DNA from: Ischnura elegans
Lineage: Eukaryota; Arthropoda; Insecta; Odonata; Coenagrionidae
Assembly (NCBI RefSeq): GCF_921293095.1
Contig: NC_060252.1
Location: 76,218,866 to 76,282,865 of the forward strand
Reading direction: 5' to 3'
DNA: 64,000 nucleotides
Shown here: one piece after another, positions 10,512 to 23,819 of the stretch
Layout of the letters: the number at the start of each line of letters is the position of its first letter
Position numbering within the stretch: the stretch's first letter is position 1
Translations under genes and position numbers: made by a program
Notes under the pieces: model-generated
Seen by the model: only the letters and a program-made list of their open reading frames with translations
The model's database searches: none
Told to the model about the DNA's origin: nothing

Positions 10512-13500
10512 TAACGAGTATATAAGCGCTTGAATTCTTCAAGCGTGTCGTGGTGGGTAAGGAGATATGGTGGTGTGAATGGTGGCCTGGTCCTGGGTCC
10601 ATAAGTTGTTGAAAAGTATGAGAAATTCACCATGTCAAAGGTAAAGCCAGTCGATTAATTTTATGAAAACTCATATTTGATATTAATTGGAACTTAGCCC
10701 ATAGTCTTCATTAATTTCTATTTGACAGCAAGTTGAATACTAACATATACTAACACACGAAATTTCATACCTCTAACTGAAATAGTTATTAAGATATTCA
10801 ATTTGCATATTTTCTACAATAATCGAATCGAACTTATGAATAAAGTGACATCTGTATTGAAAAATACACAAATCTATTCATACTTTAATCAAAATATCCA
10901 TACAAATTCATTCTATTCTTCCATTATCTATAAACCTTCTCGAATATGCCCGTGGATACAAAATATTATGTTGTAAAGCAATGTGATGCACCTTAAGTAA
11001 TCGCATTTTCGATATATATCGAATGAGAGACTAAATACAAAACATATGTCCTATGTGCATTTTGAAGAATACAAATATTTACTCATTTACCAAATTTCAT
11101 TCATCTACCTCAAATACTTTTCAAGTTATGTCAATATTCGTATTTTTTATAATAATCGAATCGATATTTCGAATATACTTGCATACTAAAAGTAAAATGC
11201 TCAGAGATATTGATTAATATTCATTCTATGGTCATCCACTATCTCTCACCTTCTCAACTATGCCCGTGGATGCCAAAACCTACGTGGTATAGCAAATCGA
11301 TACATTTTAAGGAAACGAAGATTCGATATATATCGAATGTGAGGCTACATACAAAACGTATTTCCCCTTGGCATAATAAGAAATACCAATATGTACCCAT
11401 TTACCAAATTTCTTTGATCTACCTGAAATACTTATCAAGTTATATCAATATTTGTATTTGCGATATTAATCGAATCGAACTTACGATTATACTGACATCG
11501 GTACAGTGAAATACTCATTGCTATTGATTAAAGTTGCGTTCTATGGTCATCAAATATCTATTACCATCAAAACTTTGCCCGTGGATGCTAAATACTATGT
11601 GATATAGCAATTCGATATATTTTAATGAAAAGCGGATTCGATATATATTGAATTTGAGAGGACATACAAAACGTTTTTCCCCTGTGCGTTATGAGGAATA
11701 CCAATATGTACCCATTCACCAAATTTCATTCATGTATCTCAAAAAATTCTCAAGTTATGTCAATATTCGTATTTCATATAATAATCGAATCGAACTTCGA
11801 TTATAATGACATCTGTATGGTAAAATTCTCATATTTATTTCTTCGAATTTCATTCTATGGTGATCCACAATCTATTTCAATCACAACTATGCCCGTGGAT
11901 GCTTAATTTTTACGTAGTATAGCAATTCGATATATTTTAAGAAAACGCAGATTCGATATATATCGAATGTGAGACAAAATACAAAACGTATATCCCCTGT
12001 GCATGATGCCAAATACCAATATCTACCCATTTACCAAATTTCATTCATCTACCTCAAATACTTCCCAAGTTATGTCAATATTCCTATTTCTTATTATAAT
12101 CGAATCGAACGTTCGATAACACTGAAATCTGTTTGGCAAAATGCTCATAGCTATTGATTCGAAAATCATTCTATGGTCATCCACTATTTATTACCATCGC
12201 AAATATGCCCGTGGATGCCGAATCGTATGTGTTATAGCAATTCGATATATTTTAGGAAAACGCAGATTCGATATATATCGAATAAGGGACTACATACAAA
12301 ACAAATTTCCCCATTAAATTATGAGCAATACCAATATGTACCAATTTACCAAATTTCATTAATCTACTGCAAATACTTATAAAGTTATCTCAATATTCAT
12401 TTTAGTTATAATAATCGAATCGAAAATCGATTATACTGACACCGGTTCTCTGTAATATCCATGTCATCTGTTTTTTTTTCAATTGGTGTGTCGTTTTTAC
12501 ATGTAATGCCGGCACAACTTTCCCCCGGAGATGAGTATTCCAATAAGTTATTAACATTCGATAGAATTAAAGAAAACGTAGGTTCGATATATATCGAAAG
12601 TGATGGTGATTATTGGACTAAATTTTATATGGTCATAATAACAATACAATGATGTACCTATCTGCCAAATTTCATAGGCTTAGGTGAAATACTTTGGAAG
12701 TTATGCTCTTTTCCATTACACTATTGCAGGTAATTCACCTTCTAAGCCTATGGTCAATGTCAAAGGGAAATCCGTATATATAACAAATGACTGTTGCATA
12801 TGCGATACCGAATACGTAATGAAAAAATCAATACTCAAAAAAGTTAGGCGGTGAGGCTTTACTGGGATCATAACCATGTTAGCCCTCTCCAAATTTCATC
12901 CGTATACATGCACGTATGAGATAGGGAAATGCGTGTATATCTTACGGGCACCGACCACCGCCCGTTTGGCGGAAAGGAATGGCGGCGATTGCCGCGGGCT
13001 CAAGAAAATAATTTGGGAAAAATTCGGAATGAAATAACTCGTTAAATATTACGAAATCTAAATAAAAATGAAAACCTGGACGTACCGAAGGTACGTTTGT
13101 AGGCATGCTTTTTTGAGCTGAATAGCCTAATTTTGAAGCACCAGCTCTCAAATCGATATTTATCGATCGTCCTATCTCGACAATGTTATTTCGATAATGC
13201 TTATAACTCGAAATGTTACCGATATACGAAAATTCAGAGATAGCCGAAAAATCAGGCTAAAAATTAGAAACAATGTATTAGGCAGCGAACGTCCAACTAC
13301 TTTTGCAAGTGGGTCAAAAAAAATTCCAAAGTTTGCCCATAAGAAAAGCATTGTCGATTTTCAAAAATTATTTCGACAGTGATCGAAAGAGATCGACGAA
13401 AAACTAAGATACCAAAAAATCGACCAAAAAATCTAGTTTACGTCAGAGGGAGGTGATCTCTCTAAAACTGTTATTCATGATGATATTAAGGAAAACGTTT

Positions 13501-13701
13501 TAGTCCCATAAGGCTGCCATGTTAATTCAACACGATATATATCGAAAAGTATCGCACTTTTTGGAATTTTCAGATTTTTTCTCCCGATGAATTTTTTTTT
13601 AGTTTTACTACCGGAAATTTCATCTCGATCGGCCCGGCAGTTTGGGCTGCGAATTTGTATCAATGAATAAGTGATCAATGACATTGCAGCTTTTATATAT
13701 G
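10512..13701 (-). mobile_element. Array 1 unit U2: non-autonomous Helitron-like unit
   Basis: 3.19 kb. TAACGAG at 10512 and the 19-bp hairpin CGCTTGAATTCTTCAAGCG at 10527-10545, then an end block (to GTCCATAAG) that matches units at 51.4 kb closely and those at 33.3 and 45.1 kb less closely. ~315-bp monomers run from about 10.9 to 12.7 kb. The core at 12935-13690 has the hairpin ACGTACC-GAA-GGTACGT (13080-13096) and the dyad ATCGATATTTATCGAT (13152-13167). The monomer beginning near 11210 belongs to the same subfamily as those near 34023 and 52121, so unit subfamilies are shuffled between arrays. Confidence 0.7.
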
Positions 13702-16700
13702 TAACGAGTATATTGGCGCTTGAATTCTTCAAGCGTGTTAGTGAAGGGTATTGAGGTAGAGTGGTGTCAGAAGTAGCCTAGTCCGGGGTCCATAAGTTAG
13801 TAAAAACTTAGAAAATTCCATCACACCAAGTTAAAGTTATACGATATATTTTATGAAAACGCATATTTGATATAAATTTAAAGTAAGCCAATTATCTTCA
13901 TTAATTTCTATTCAACAGTAAGTGAAATACTAATATGTATTCACACCTGAAATTTCATACCTCTAACTGAAATAGTTAAGGAAATATGTCAATTTTAATA
14001 TTTGCTACCATAATCGATTCGAACTAATGAATAAAGTGACATCTGTATTGAGAAAAAAGCAAATCTCTTCATACTTTCATCAAATTATACATTTCCATTC
14101 ATTCTCTTCATCAACCGTATATGACCTTCTCAACTTTGCTAAATATTATGTGATATAGCAATTCGATACATTTTAATGAAAAGCGGATTCGATATATATC
14201 GAATGTGAGACGACATACAAAGCGTATCTCCCCTGTGCGTTATGTAAATTACCAATATGTACCCATTTACCAAATTTCAATCATCTTCCTCAAATATATC
14301 TCAAGTTATGTCAATATTCGTATTCAATATAATATTCGAATTGAACTTCGATTATACTGACATCTCTATGGTAAAACTCTCATGGCAATAATTCGGAAAT
14401 CATTCTATGGTCATCCACAATCAACTACCATCACAACTATGCCCGTGGATGCTTAATTTCTACGCAGTATAGCAATTCGATACATTTGAAGAAAACGCAG
14501 ATTCGATATATATCGACTGTGAGACGACATACAAAATGTTTATACCCTATGAATTATGCTAAATACCAATATGTATCCAGATACCAATTTTCATTCATCC
14601 ACTTCAAATACTTCTCAAGTTATGTCAATATTCCTATTTCTTATTATAATCGAATCGAACGTTCGATTGCACTGACATCTGTACGGCAAAATGCTCATAG
14701 CTTTTGTTTCGAATTTAATTCTATGGTCATCCACAATCTATTAGCATCACAACTATGCCCTTCGATGCTTAATTTTACGTAGTATAGCAATTCGATATAT
14801 TTTAAGAAAACGCAGATTCGATATATATCGACTGTGAGACGACATACAAAATGTTTATACCCTATGAATTATGCTAAATACCAATATGTACCCAGATACC
14901 AATTTTCATTCATCCACTTCAAATATTTCTCAAGTTATGTCAATATTCCTATTTCTTATTATAATCGAATCGAACGTTCGATTGCACTGACATCTGTACG
15001 GCAAAATGCTCATAGCTTTTGTTTCGAATTTAATTCTATGGTCATCCACAATCTATTAGCATCACAACTATGCCCTTGGATGCTTAATTTTACGTATTAT
15101 AGCAATTCGATATATTTTAAGAAAACGCAGATTCGATATAAATCGAATGTGAGACGACATACAAAACGTATATCCCCTGTGCATTATGCCAAATACCAAT
15201 ATCTACCCATTTACTAAATTTCATTCATCTACGTGAAATACTACTCAAGTTATGTCCATATTCCTATTTCTTATTATAATCGAATCGAACATTCGATTAC
15301 ACTGACATCTGTACGGCAAAATGCTCATAGCTTTGGATTTTAAATTCATTCTTTGGTCATCTTATATCTCTTACTATCGCACATATGCCCGTGGATGCCG
15401 AATCGTATGTGTTATAGCAATTCGATATATTTTAAGAAAACGCAGATTCGATATATATCGAATATGGGACTACATGCAAAACATATTTCCACATTCCATT
15501 ATGAGGAATACCAATATGTACCAATTTACCAAATTTCATTCATCTACCACAAAAACTTGTCAAGTTATCTCAATATTCATATTAGTTAAAATAATCGAAT
15601 CGAATAATTCGATTATACTGACATAGGTTCTCGGAAATAAGCATGTCATTTGTTTTTTTCCATTGGTTGGTCGGTTCACATGTTATGCCGGCACAACTAT
15701 CCCCGGAGATGAGTATTCCAATAAGTTATTAGCTTTCGATAAAATCCAAGAAAACGTAGTTTCGATACATATCGAAAGTAATGACCAGTACTGGACTACA
15801 TTTTATATAGTCAAATGCACATTACAATGATGTACCGTTTCGCCAAATTTCATAGGCTTAGGTGAAATACTTTCGAAGTTATGCGCATTTCCGTTTCACC
15901 ATAGCAGCAAAGTCACCTTCTAAAGCATGGGCCCATGTCAATGCAAAATCTGTATACATAACAAATGAGTGTCGCCTATGCGATACTGGTTTCGTAATGA
16001 AAAAATCAATACTTTAAAAAGTTATGCCGTGAGGCTTTACTGGGTATAGTCCTATGTTAGCCCTGCGCAAATTTCACCCGCCTGCATGTATGAATGAGAT
16101 GGGGAAATGCGTGTATATCTTACGGGCACCGACCACCGCCCGTTTGGCGGAGAGGAATGGCGGCGATTGCCGCGGGCTCAAGAAAATAATTTGGGAAAAA
16201 TTCGGAATGAAATAACTCGTTAAATATTACGAAATCTAAATAAAAATGAAAACCTGGACGTACCGAAGGTACGTTTGTAGGCATGCTTTTTTGAGCTGAA
16301 TAGCCTAATTTTGAAGCGCCAGCTCTCAAATCGATATTTATCGATCGTCCTATCTCGACAATGTTATTTCGATAATGCTAATAACTCGGAATCTATTCGA
16401 CATACAAAAATGCCGAGATAGCCGAAAAATCAGGCTAAAAATTAGAAACAATGTATTAGGCGGCGAACGTCCAACTACCTTTGCAAGTGGGTCAAAAAAA
16501 ATTCCAAAGTTTGCCCATAAGAAAAGCATTGTCGATTTTCAAAAATTATTTCGACAGTCATCGAAAGAGATCGTCGAAACACCAAGGTATCAAAAAATCG
16601 ACCAAAAAATCTTGTTTACGTCAATGGGAGACGATTGCCCTGAGACACTTATTAATGACGATATTAAGGAAATAGTTTTAGTCCCATAAGGCCGCCATGT

Positions 16701-16879
16701 TAATTCAACTCGATATATATCGAAAAGTATCGCACTTTTCGGAATTTTGAGATTTTTCCTCCCGATGAATTTTTTTTTAGTTTTACCACCGAAAATTTCA
16801 ACTCGATCGACCCGGCAGTTTGGGCTGTGAATTTGTATCAATGAATCAGTCATCAATGAATTTGCAGCTTTTATATATG
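13702..16879 (-). mobile_element. Array 1 unit U3: 3178-bp Helitron-like unit, twin of 48245-51422
   Basis: Hairpin CGCTTGAATTCTTCAAGCG at 13717-13735. About five 315-bp monomers follow; two successive ones (palindromes near 14505 and 14820) share the variant end TATCGACTG and are near-identical. The core is at 16113-16879. By eye the unit is identical to 48245-51422 over almost its whole length (one substitution seen, C/T near 16692/51235). The identity stops at the TAACGAG end on the left and in the hairpin region on the right. It directly abuts the 3' end of the first Rep/helicase element at 16880. Confidence 0.75.
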
Positions 16880-16894
16880 TAACGAGTATATAAT

Positions 16895-16912
16895 GCTTGA
16901 ATTCTTCAAGCG
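16895..16912 (-). terminator. Helitron 3' terminal hairpin, copy 1
   Basis: GCTTGAATTCTTCAAGCG: a 7-bp stem (GCTTGAA/TTCAAGC) around a TTC loop, about 15 bases from the inferred end. A hairpin close to the 3' end acts as the rolling-circle termination signal in Helitrons. The same hairpin opens every complete array unit at the corresponding place. Confidence 0.55.
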
Positions 16913-17388
16913 TGTGTGTACAGGGTATTTGGACATGGTAGTGTCATATGAGATCTAGTATTGAGTCCATAAGCCTTTCAAGTATTCTCATAAAAAGTCA
17001 CCGAAACGGGTAGAAAAATGTGAATGTGTATCGCATGACACGCTGAAAATGTTGAAAGGGTCCATTTTGTAGTAATTTATTGTTTAGGGGAGTTTGGACA
17101 CGAATATATTTAAGGATGTTTCAAGTAGAACTATCTCATGTGAGAAATGGCAAAAATAGTAAGACCTGAATACATAATATAGCTTTCACATTCTATGTAC
17201 AACGATGGAGTTCATTTTTTTTAGACAGAAGGTCTTTCGAATATAATCTTAGGTATTAGGCGAAATGGAGTGGAAACGGAACACAACGAAGAAGAAGGAG
17301 CAATTTTCACAATTTTAAATATACTGGTACCAGCGAAACTGGGAGTACCAATAAATTTAAAATTTTTGAAATTGATCCTGCTTCTTCA

Positions 17389-17562
17389 TTAGAAATTCTT
17401 TCCGTTTACTGTGGTTTTCCATGCTGACCCGTGAGGTACCACAAACAGCTCGTTAGGAACCCGTTTCCAGCATTCAAACAAATGAATATGAATACCGATG
17501 GCCGGTCCATCGCGCCAATGATTGCGGACCCCTTCTGTTTCACCAACTGGCAGGATCCCCAA
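17389..17562 (-). other. Conserved 57-codon open fragment in Helitron 3' region, copy 1
   Basis: Between an in-frame TGA and a TAA the minus strand reads LGILPVGETEGVRNHWRDGP, then AIGIHIHLFECWKRVPNELF, then VVPHGSAWKTTVNGKNF. The fragment has no ATG. The matching stretch in copy 2 differs at three sites by eye (a synonymous GGG/GGT, H/Q and N/K) plus one changed stop, while DNA to its left (16980-17380) is clearly more diverged. It may be a captured exon piece or an additional Helitron exon. Protein family not recognised. Confidence 0.3.
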
Positions 17563-19136
17563 TCATTGACGCCCTACTGCCACCATAATTAAGACGCCTT
17601 CGAAACAGGCCCCATTACCCTAAAAATACTTTGCTGATTAACATTAATGATAAGATAGGTGCCAACAATCAAATATTGCAGCAGAATTCTTGACTCATCC
17701 ACGTGATAACACAACTCCACAGTCCTATGTAAGAAATTTTAATTTTTTTCCTTTTTTATTACATGCATAAAATAATAATCATACTTGTTCTGAATAAATA
17801 TGTATTCCCCACCAGCAATGCGGAACCTCCACGCATTTCAGTTAATGTCAAAATCATATTACATCACTCATACCGGGGATAAGTTAGTTGATATAATGTA
17901 AATAAAATAAATAACACCGTACTCCGAAGAAACTCATCTTGGAGCACATGCATTAATATATCATGCTAGGTGCTTCTTATTAAAGAGTTGACATACATAA
18001 TATGGTGTACTAATACATTTTCTACACTAAAACTATTAATATTCTGTTCTACCGTTTTGAATTTATTTGTGGTTATGGTTTTTGTTTTCCCTAACATGCA
18101 TAAATCACTATTTCTTCATAGTGTGTTAAAAAAAATTGACCTCCGGTCATGCGGAACTTCGAAGTTTTCGAAGTTATACGGAAATAATGAAATAATGTGA
18201 TGGAAAAACAAAGTTCATTTTGATCAAACAACATGCAATACCAAAAAAATTAATATACTATTTTTGTATTTTAGTTTTTTCATTTTTTTTGGGTTTTTGT
18301 ATTTTTTAAATTAAAACGACTACTGTTTCTACCTACGAATTACGAAACTAATCCCCTCCATTTCCCTAGTCTTCAATCTTCTTGGATACCTCTCTCTCTC
18401 TGCGGTGGAAACACCCGTGGTGCCTTCTCCCCCCTACGCCGGAGACCAGCCGTTCACAGCGTCCTAATGGGTCTCCGTAAAATATAGAACGATTACGATT
18501 GAAGGCACGTAGGGTCTTCACACACCCTATCCCTATGGCCAGTACTCGGCCTTCACATGTCCCTACTCTACAATCTTCTTGGTGACCAACTCTTTCGAGC
18601 GAGGATAAGGTCACCCTAAGCACCTCAAAGCGTAGACATGGAAGGCATTCTCGTACTTCTCGTAGCAATCCTACACAACTCAGCGCAGCGCATGTTTATG
18701 GATTCGGATAGTGAATACGCAGGTGGATAGTCTTCTTTTTTCTCGTACGAAATCTTCGAGGATGATGCGGGCAGAATGAGGGCCATCTTTCAATGTTCTT
18801 TCTTCAATTACAAAAATTTTTACTTCTGTCTTCTGCTCTTCGAGACCTTCCCAAGGCTATATACTATTTCCCATGGGAGAAAACAATACTACTTTGGTGT
18901 TTGCCAGGAATGAATAAATTTTCATTGGCATTCATTTACTGCGACGCCTTCATTGGACACCGGTTCCCGATTACTTTAATTCTAAATTATTCCTGTTAAA
19001 AGCATTTTTCAAACCGTGAATTACGCGAGGCAATAGTCACCGTTACCATAAATTGTTATCGTCGTTGTTGTGTTTCTATTTGAGTGAACGTTTTCAAAAA
19101 TTACATGTTTTTCCCGTGCAAACTTAACTATCGTGT
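17563..19136 (-). other. 3' non-coding region of Helitron copy 1
   Basis: It aligns with 55285-56856. 17563-17900 and 18360-18960 are nearly identical between copies, and the AT-rich middle (17900-18350) less so. A 100-codon minus-strand frame (18366-18668) is present in both copies, but a 2-bp difference in a CT repeat changes its C-terminus (100 versus 113 codons). It lacks any recognised motif, so it is not called as a gene. Confidence 0.45.
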
Positions 19137-22100
19137 TCATGTATCTAATAGTTCTTTCATAACGATATTAATTGTATGAGCCCTGTCATTACTTACTCTG
19201 TTTTCGTTTACTAAGACTTTCACGTCGTTCACCGATCTAACGCGGCCTAGAGCAACGTACAACTGACCGTGAGAAAATACATCGCTCCGCAAATCGACGC
19301 CTACTTTTTCCAGGGTCTGGCCTTGAGACTTATTTATAGTGACTCCGTACGCCACTTTTAAAGGAAATTGTTTACGGATCATTTCTATCCCTGAATTTGA
19401 AACGGCAAATTTAAAAGGTATTCTAGGGATCATTACCGTGTCTGTCGCATTCGGAATTCTAGCTTCAATAAATCGCCGGGATATTTTCTCTACGATAACT
19501 TTCGTCCCGTTAACTAAACGATCTTCAAAGCTGATGTTTCTAATCAATATGGCCACGCAGCCAACCTTCAACTCCAGAATGTGGTCAGGGACACCCGAGT
19601 GACTTATAGCGTTGAGAACGTCCGTATGTATTAATGTGTTATCCACCGCCCCCGCGCACGGTGGTGTGCTATCGGCGCTGCACAGGCGAACAATTTCTCC
19701 CGGTATCATGTCCAATACGAATCTATTTATTTCCGAGATGTTATGATTAGTCCCCGACAGAATGGCGCGGTTACAGCATAGGGCTGGATTACTTAAAACA
19801 TCAGCGGGATACACGAAATCTATAAGCTCCTGCAATGATGTTGTGAATGAAATACTACCGAGAGGAATAGTTTGATATTCCCCCATCGCTACGGTTGGGA
19901 CTCTATCTTCCCCGACAGCGAGAACGAACTTCGAGTACGCACGGTCGTCTCGAGAGCGAAGAATGGAACGGAGTTTTTTCTTAATAATGATAGGCCATAA
20001 TACGGATGACTTAAGGGAAGCGTCGATTATGTCGGCCTTTGACCCATCTGGAATAATAGGCGGTATTTGTCTGAAATCGCCGGCTAGCACTACAACTTTC
20101 CCCCCGAACGCCGCTTCCACCTGACAAATATCCCTCAATGATCGGTCGAGAATGTTTATTGTGTTTCTATGTGACATGGGCGCCTCATCCCAAATAATTA
20201 GCGAAGCCCTACGTATAAGATCGGCCCTCTGGCTCCCTCCGGTAATGCCGCACGGTGCATTAGGGTCGTCCGTCTCTAGCGGTAATTGAAACATTGAATG
20301 CGCGGTGATACCCCCTTGGTGATTCAAAGCAGCTATTCCCGTTGAGGCTGTACATAACACGATGGCGCCCTCTGCACGCATCCTAGCCGTCAGGTGATTT
20401 AAAACCACGGTTTTCCCCGTCCCGCTTGGCCCGTCAATAAAAAATACTCTATCCCTCATCTGAACATTCCTAACGGCGGTGATTACGGCGTCGACAACGC
20501 TAAGCTGTTCCTCGGTCAGCTTGGGACGCCACTCCTCAACTGCCCTGGCGGCGTCCTCGGGATTCCATCGTACCTCTTCTCGACCGACTTCCGTAGTTAC
20601 GTCTTCGACCTCAGGAAGACCCATGTCCCTCAAACATCTTCCGTGAGGACGAAGCATGTGATCTATATCGCATAGGGCGTGATGATAGGCCGCTCTTTCG
20701 TCTAAACGTCCCGCGTAGTCCTCGCTCAGGGGGCCCTTAAATCTTTCCCAAAGAACGGCTGCGGGAGCACCAAACATAATTACGGCGAAGAAGAGTTGTC
20801 GCAGGGCTCTTCCCGTCTTAAAAGACGCAGCCTCTTCTAGAGCGTGTCCGTATTCGTCTAGTTCGTCGAGCAACCCTCTTGCCATTGCCGCTTCTTGAAA
20901 AGATCCGTAGGTAACGGCGTCTACGGTGCGCAACTCCTCGTAACTCCTACACGGGAATCGCGCCAGGAGCATTCTCAGAAAAAACAATTCCCCCAGCGTG
21001 GGGGAGAGCCACCGAAGTCGAGCTACGCTGCTCCCACGCTGTCGCTTATGAATGAAATGATTACCATCGTCGAAAGGAATGCTCCCTGGCTTAGCGGTCG
21101 TATCCACTACGTACTGTTCGTAAAAATCTATCAACGTCAACGGCGTGAATTCTGGATCTTCCGGCCTATTCAAATACAACGTCAACTTGGATTTGCTCCT
21201 CTGAAGCGCCTCCCTCTCCTGTCCTGGGCGGAATATAACGTTATCCTGCTGAGGGAGATGGATTGGTAAATTTAACACGGTCGGTTCCCGGCAACTGACG
21301 TCATATTCTAATATACGCCATAAGGCCTCGCAGGCACTGATGTATCGGAGGTTGGCGTAGTTTTCAACTTCGTCCATCGACTGGTCCTCTACGATCGCTA
21401 CTCTCGCGCGGTCCGGTCCCTTGTTAATATATTTAAACAAATACTTGACTACTCTTTGACTCGTGGCCACTTCGAGGTTACAGTGGCATTCCATGAGGAG
21501 GAGAACTGCAGGATTGTAAGGTACGATCCACTCATCCGTTACGACTCGGTTCCTTCCCATTTCGACGGTCCTATCGCAAGGTCTACGGTAAAGAATGAAC
21601 CCTCTCCGGTCGGCGTGAGTGACTTCGTTTGCCGACCGTGGATACCGCTTCGAACATTTCCCGGTTTCCCTGTCCATGCACGGTGCATTCGCGTTATTAA
21701 TGCCACATGGTCCATGGACCATATGCTGAAGGACCAACGTGTGAAGTCGGCCATTCGCCTCCTCTCTCGGTGGAATGGTGGCCCTGACGAAAGAATCTAT
21801 CTCATCTGATTGCGTCGGGCCGCCACCGGCGACGCGAAAAGCGATGTGTGCGTGGGGAAGGCCACGCTTCTGAAACTCTATCACGTAAAGAATGTAAATT
21901 AGCTCTCCGAAAATGACGCCGTTCCTGATGCCATTGAGGAGTTTACGAAGCTTTTCCTGAAACACTCTCACGCATAAATCTGGTCTATCGACGGCATCCT
22001 CACCCGGGTTTAAGCTAGATCTAATCTCGACCCAGGACGGATTACAGGTAACGGTAAGAAAAAAACTGGGTTTCCCTTTCCTCGAAACCAGCGCCATTGC

Positions 22101-23581
22101 ATCAAGATACCTTACCTGCATGTAACGCGGACTATTGGTGAACGTCGACGGCAGGTAAACCTTCCCTGGCACAATGTCTCCCTCAGCGGCGATTGACTCG
22201 TCCAGCTCCTGTCTCGAGGCGATTCTCAAAATGTTACGCTGATTAAGCTTAACGTATTGCAGACGCTCCTCTTCTGCGCGGCACCACATGTCTACGAAAT
22301 ACTCCTGAGAAAGCCGACGCAAAAACGTGAATCTTGGCTCCGAGAGGAGCAGTTTCCTATAATATTTAACCTGCGTAATTTTATTACCCGAACGATCGCG
22401 CAGGGCGGGTGACCATCCCGATGACGCATACGGGAATATAAGAGGATATTGCAACGCCTCGTACGTCTCACTCAAATAATGTACCTGATGGGGTTTCGCC
22501 TCTCCTTTTTTCCATACAACGACCTGGTGGGGATGATACTCGAAATTTGTGCTCAAGATTCCAGCTATCTCATTCGTCGCGGGTGCATCTCCAATTATCG
22601 GTCCATCGGTCCTCCTGGAGGTCTGTTTAAAAACCAAGTGCGCCGACTCGGAGACGTGATTATTGAGATTCCGCAAATCTGCAATAAGGCGGTTGACCTG
22701 ACCAAGGTATTCCATGACGTCATTGACTACGTCCTGCCTCAATTCTATTTCCCTCGCTAACCTGAGTCGCTCCTGCGGGTCCTCTACGTATAACGCCATA
22801 TTGTTTTTCTCCCCTTTCCAGCTCAAATCGAATACGCGGTGGTAAATCCTCCCCTGAATCTTTACAAAGGCAACACCTGCGTCGGGATTTTGAAATTTAC
22901 CACTAACCCCCAAAGCGGAAAAAGCAAAAAAGTTGTTGAAAGCCCGCGCGTTTTTAAGAAAATAATTATCGGAATAAAAGGGAGCCTCAAGACGCGGTAA
23001 AGCATTTACTATGTAATCTCCGCCTCCACAGCACCATTTAGCTCTTTTAGATTCCTCAAGGAAGAGTGCGGCCCTACAGGACGGACAACGGAAAATAATT
23101 TCTGACCTTAAGGACTCAACTTGCAGTCCGAGTGATGGTATATGCTCTAGAGCTTCGCCAGGAAGATTTCCTAGGCACAATACGCGTGACAACGCTGGAC
23201 CGGCATACTCTCGTATTAAATTGCGGACACGTGTGTTCACATTCCTGTAAAAACGGTTGTTGGCCTCCCGGTGTATTTCAGGGTTAGCTACATTATATCG
23301 CTGAGAGGCCTCAGTGCGAGCATCAGGGTTTGCCTCTACGTAGCGCTGCTCGGCCTGTCTATGAACCTCCGGATTTGCCGTCTGATATCGCTGCGATGCT
23401 GCCCTTTGAATTTCCGGATGGATTTCCCTATATCGTTTAACGGCTTCTCGATTTGGAACTGGGTTTTTAGAGGCATACTTCTTAGATGCTATATTGCGTT
23501 GTTGTGACCGAGTAAGGCTGGAAGTTTTCGGTCTCCCTCTCTTGGATTTGCAGGGCCTACCTCGCTTTTTTGGTGGGACAC
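19137..23581 (-). CDS. Helitron Rep/helicase (RepHel), main exon, copy 1
   Basis: Rolling-circle transposase: an HUH endonuclease nicks and joins single strands and a PIF1-type helicase unwinds DNA. The longest frame starts at a GTG (23240) and gives 1367 codons, but it stays open upstream to a splice acceptor (CACCAAG, exon from 23581) with no ATG. The added 113 codons hold two AT-hook cores (KKRGRPCKSKRGRPK) and ~14-residue repeats of the type QRY....NPE. Numbering from the GTG: zinc-finger-like C52/C55 and C70/C71; Rep motif FFLTVTCNPSW 393-403; HUH motif HAH 463-465; paired tyrosines Y600 and Y604 (KYLFKYINK); Walker A GPSGTGKT 937-944; Walker B DE 1018-1019; GDFRQIPP 1054-1061; TINKSQGQT 1301-1309; ALGRVRS near 1330. 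All key residues are present and there is no stop, so it is potentially active. No extra endonuclease domain follows the helicase. Confidence 0.93.
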
Positions 23582-23819
23582 CTTGGTGAAGGAAATTTTA
23601 AAAATTTTTTACTATATGCATAATGAATTTGGGGATTTAAAATAATAAGAAAATAAACAAAAGGGATATGAAAATATCTTTCAGAAGTGAAAATTCATAA
23701 AAACGAACATGAACATGTTTAAGTTACGCAATATGTTTTTGTCCAAAATAAAATACCTAATGTAAAATTAAAAGAAATGAAATATTAATATTAACAATAT
23801 TAAATATAGGAAACATTAC
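23582..23819 (-). other. Intron of RepHel gene, copy 1
   Basis: 238-bp AT-rich intron between GTAATG (23819 side) and CACCAAG (23582 side). The counterpart in copy 2 is 229 bp with a stronger polypyrimidine tract (T9 before AAG). The intron contains an in-frame TAA just before the acceptor, so read-through is not possible. Confidence 0.65.

Noticed and set aside
16861..16900. Canonical Helitron CTRR 3' end
   Set aside because: No CTAG, CTAA, CTGA or CTGG sits at the expected distance after the hairpin on the minus strand; the sequence is ACTCGTTA. The end was therefore defined by comparing units, not by the canonical motif.
18366..18668. 100-codon minus-strand gene downstream of RepHel
   Set aside because: A 2-bp microsatellite difference changes its C-terminus in copy 2 (56050-56391), no motif is visible, and the surrounding non-coding DNA is equally conserved.
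19339..19602. Plus-strand frames inside the RepHel exons (also 20895-21269, 21456-21809, 22449-22760 and their copy-2 counterparts)
   Set aside because: These are antisense shadows of the strongly supported minus-strand RepHel frame.
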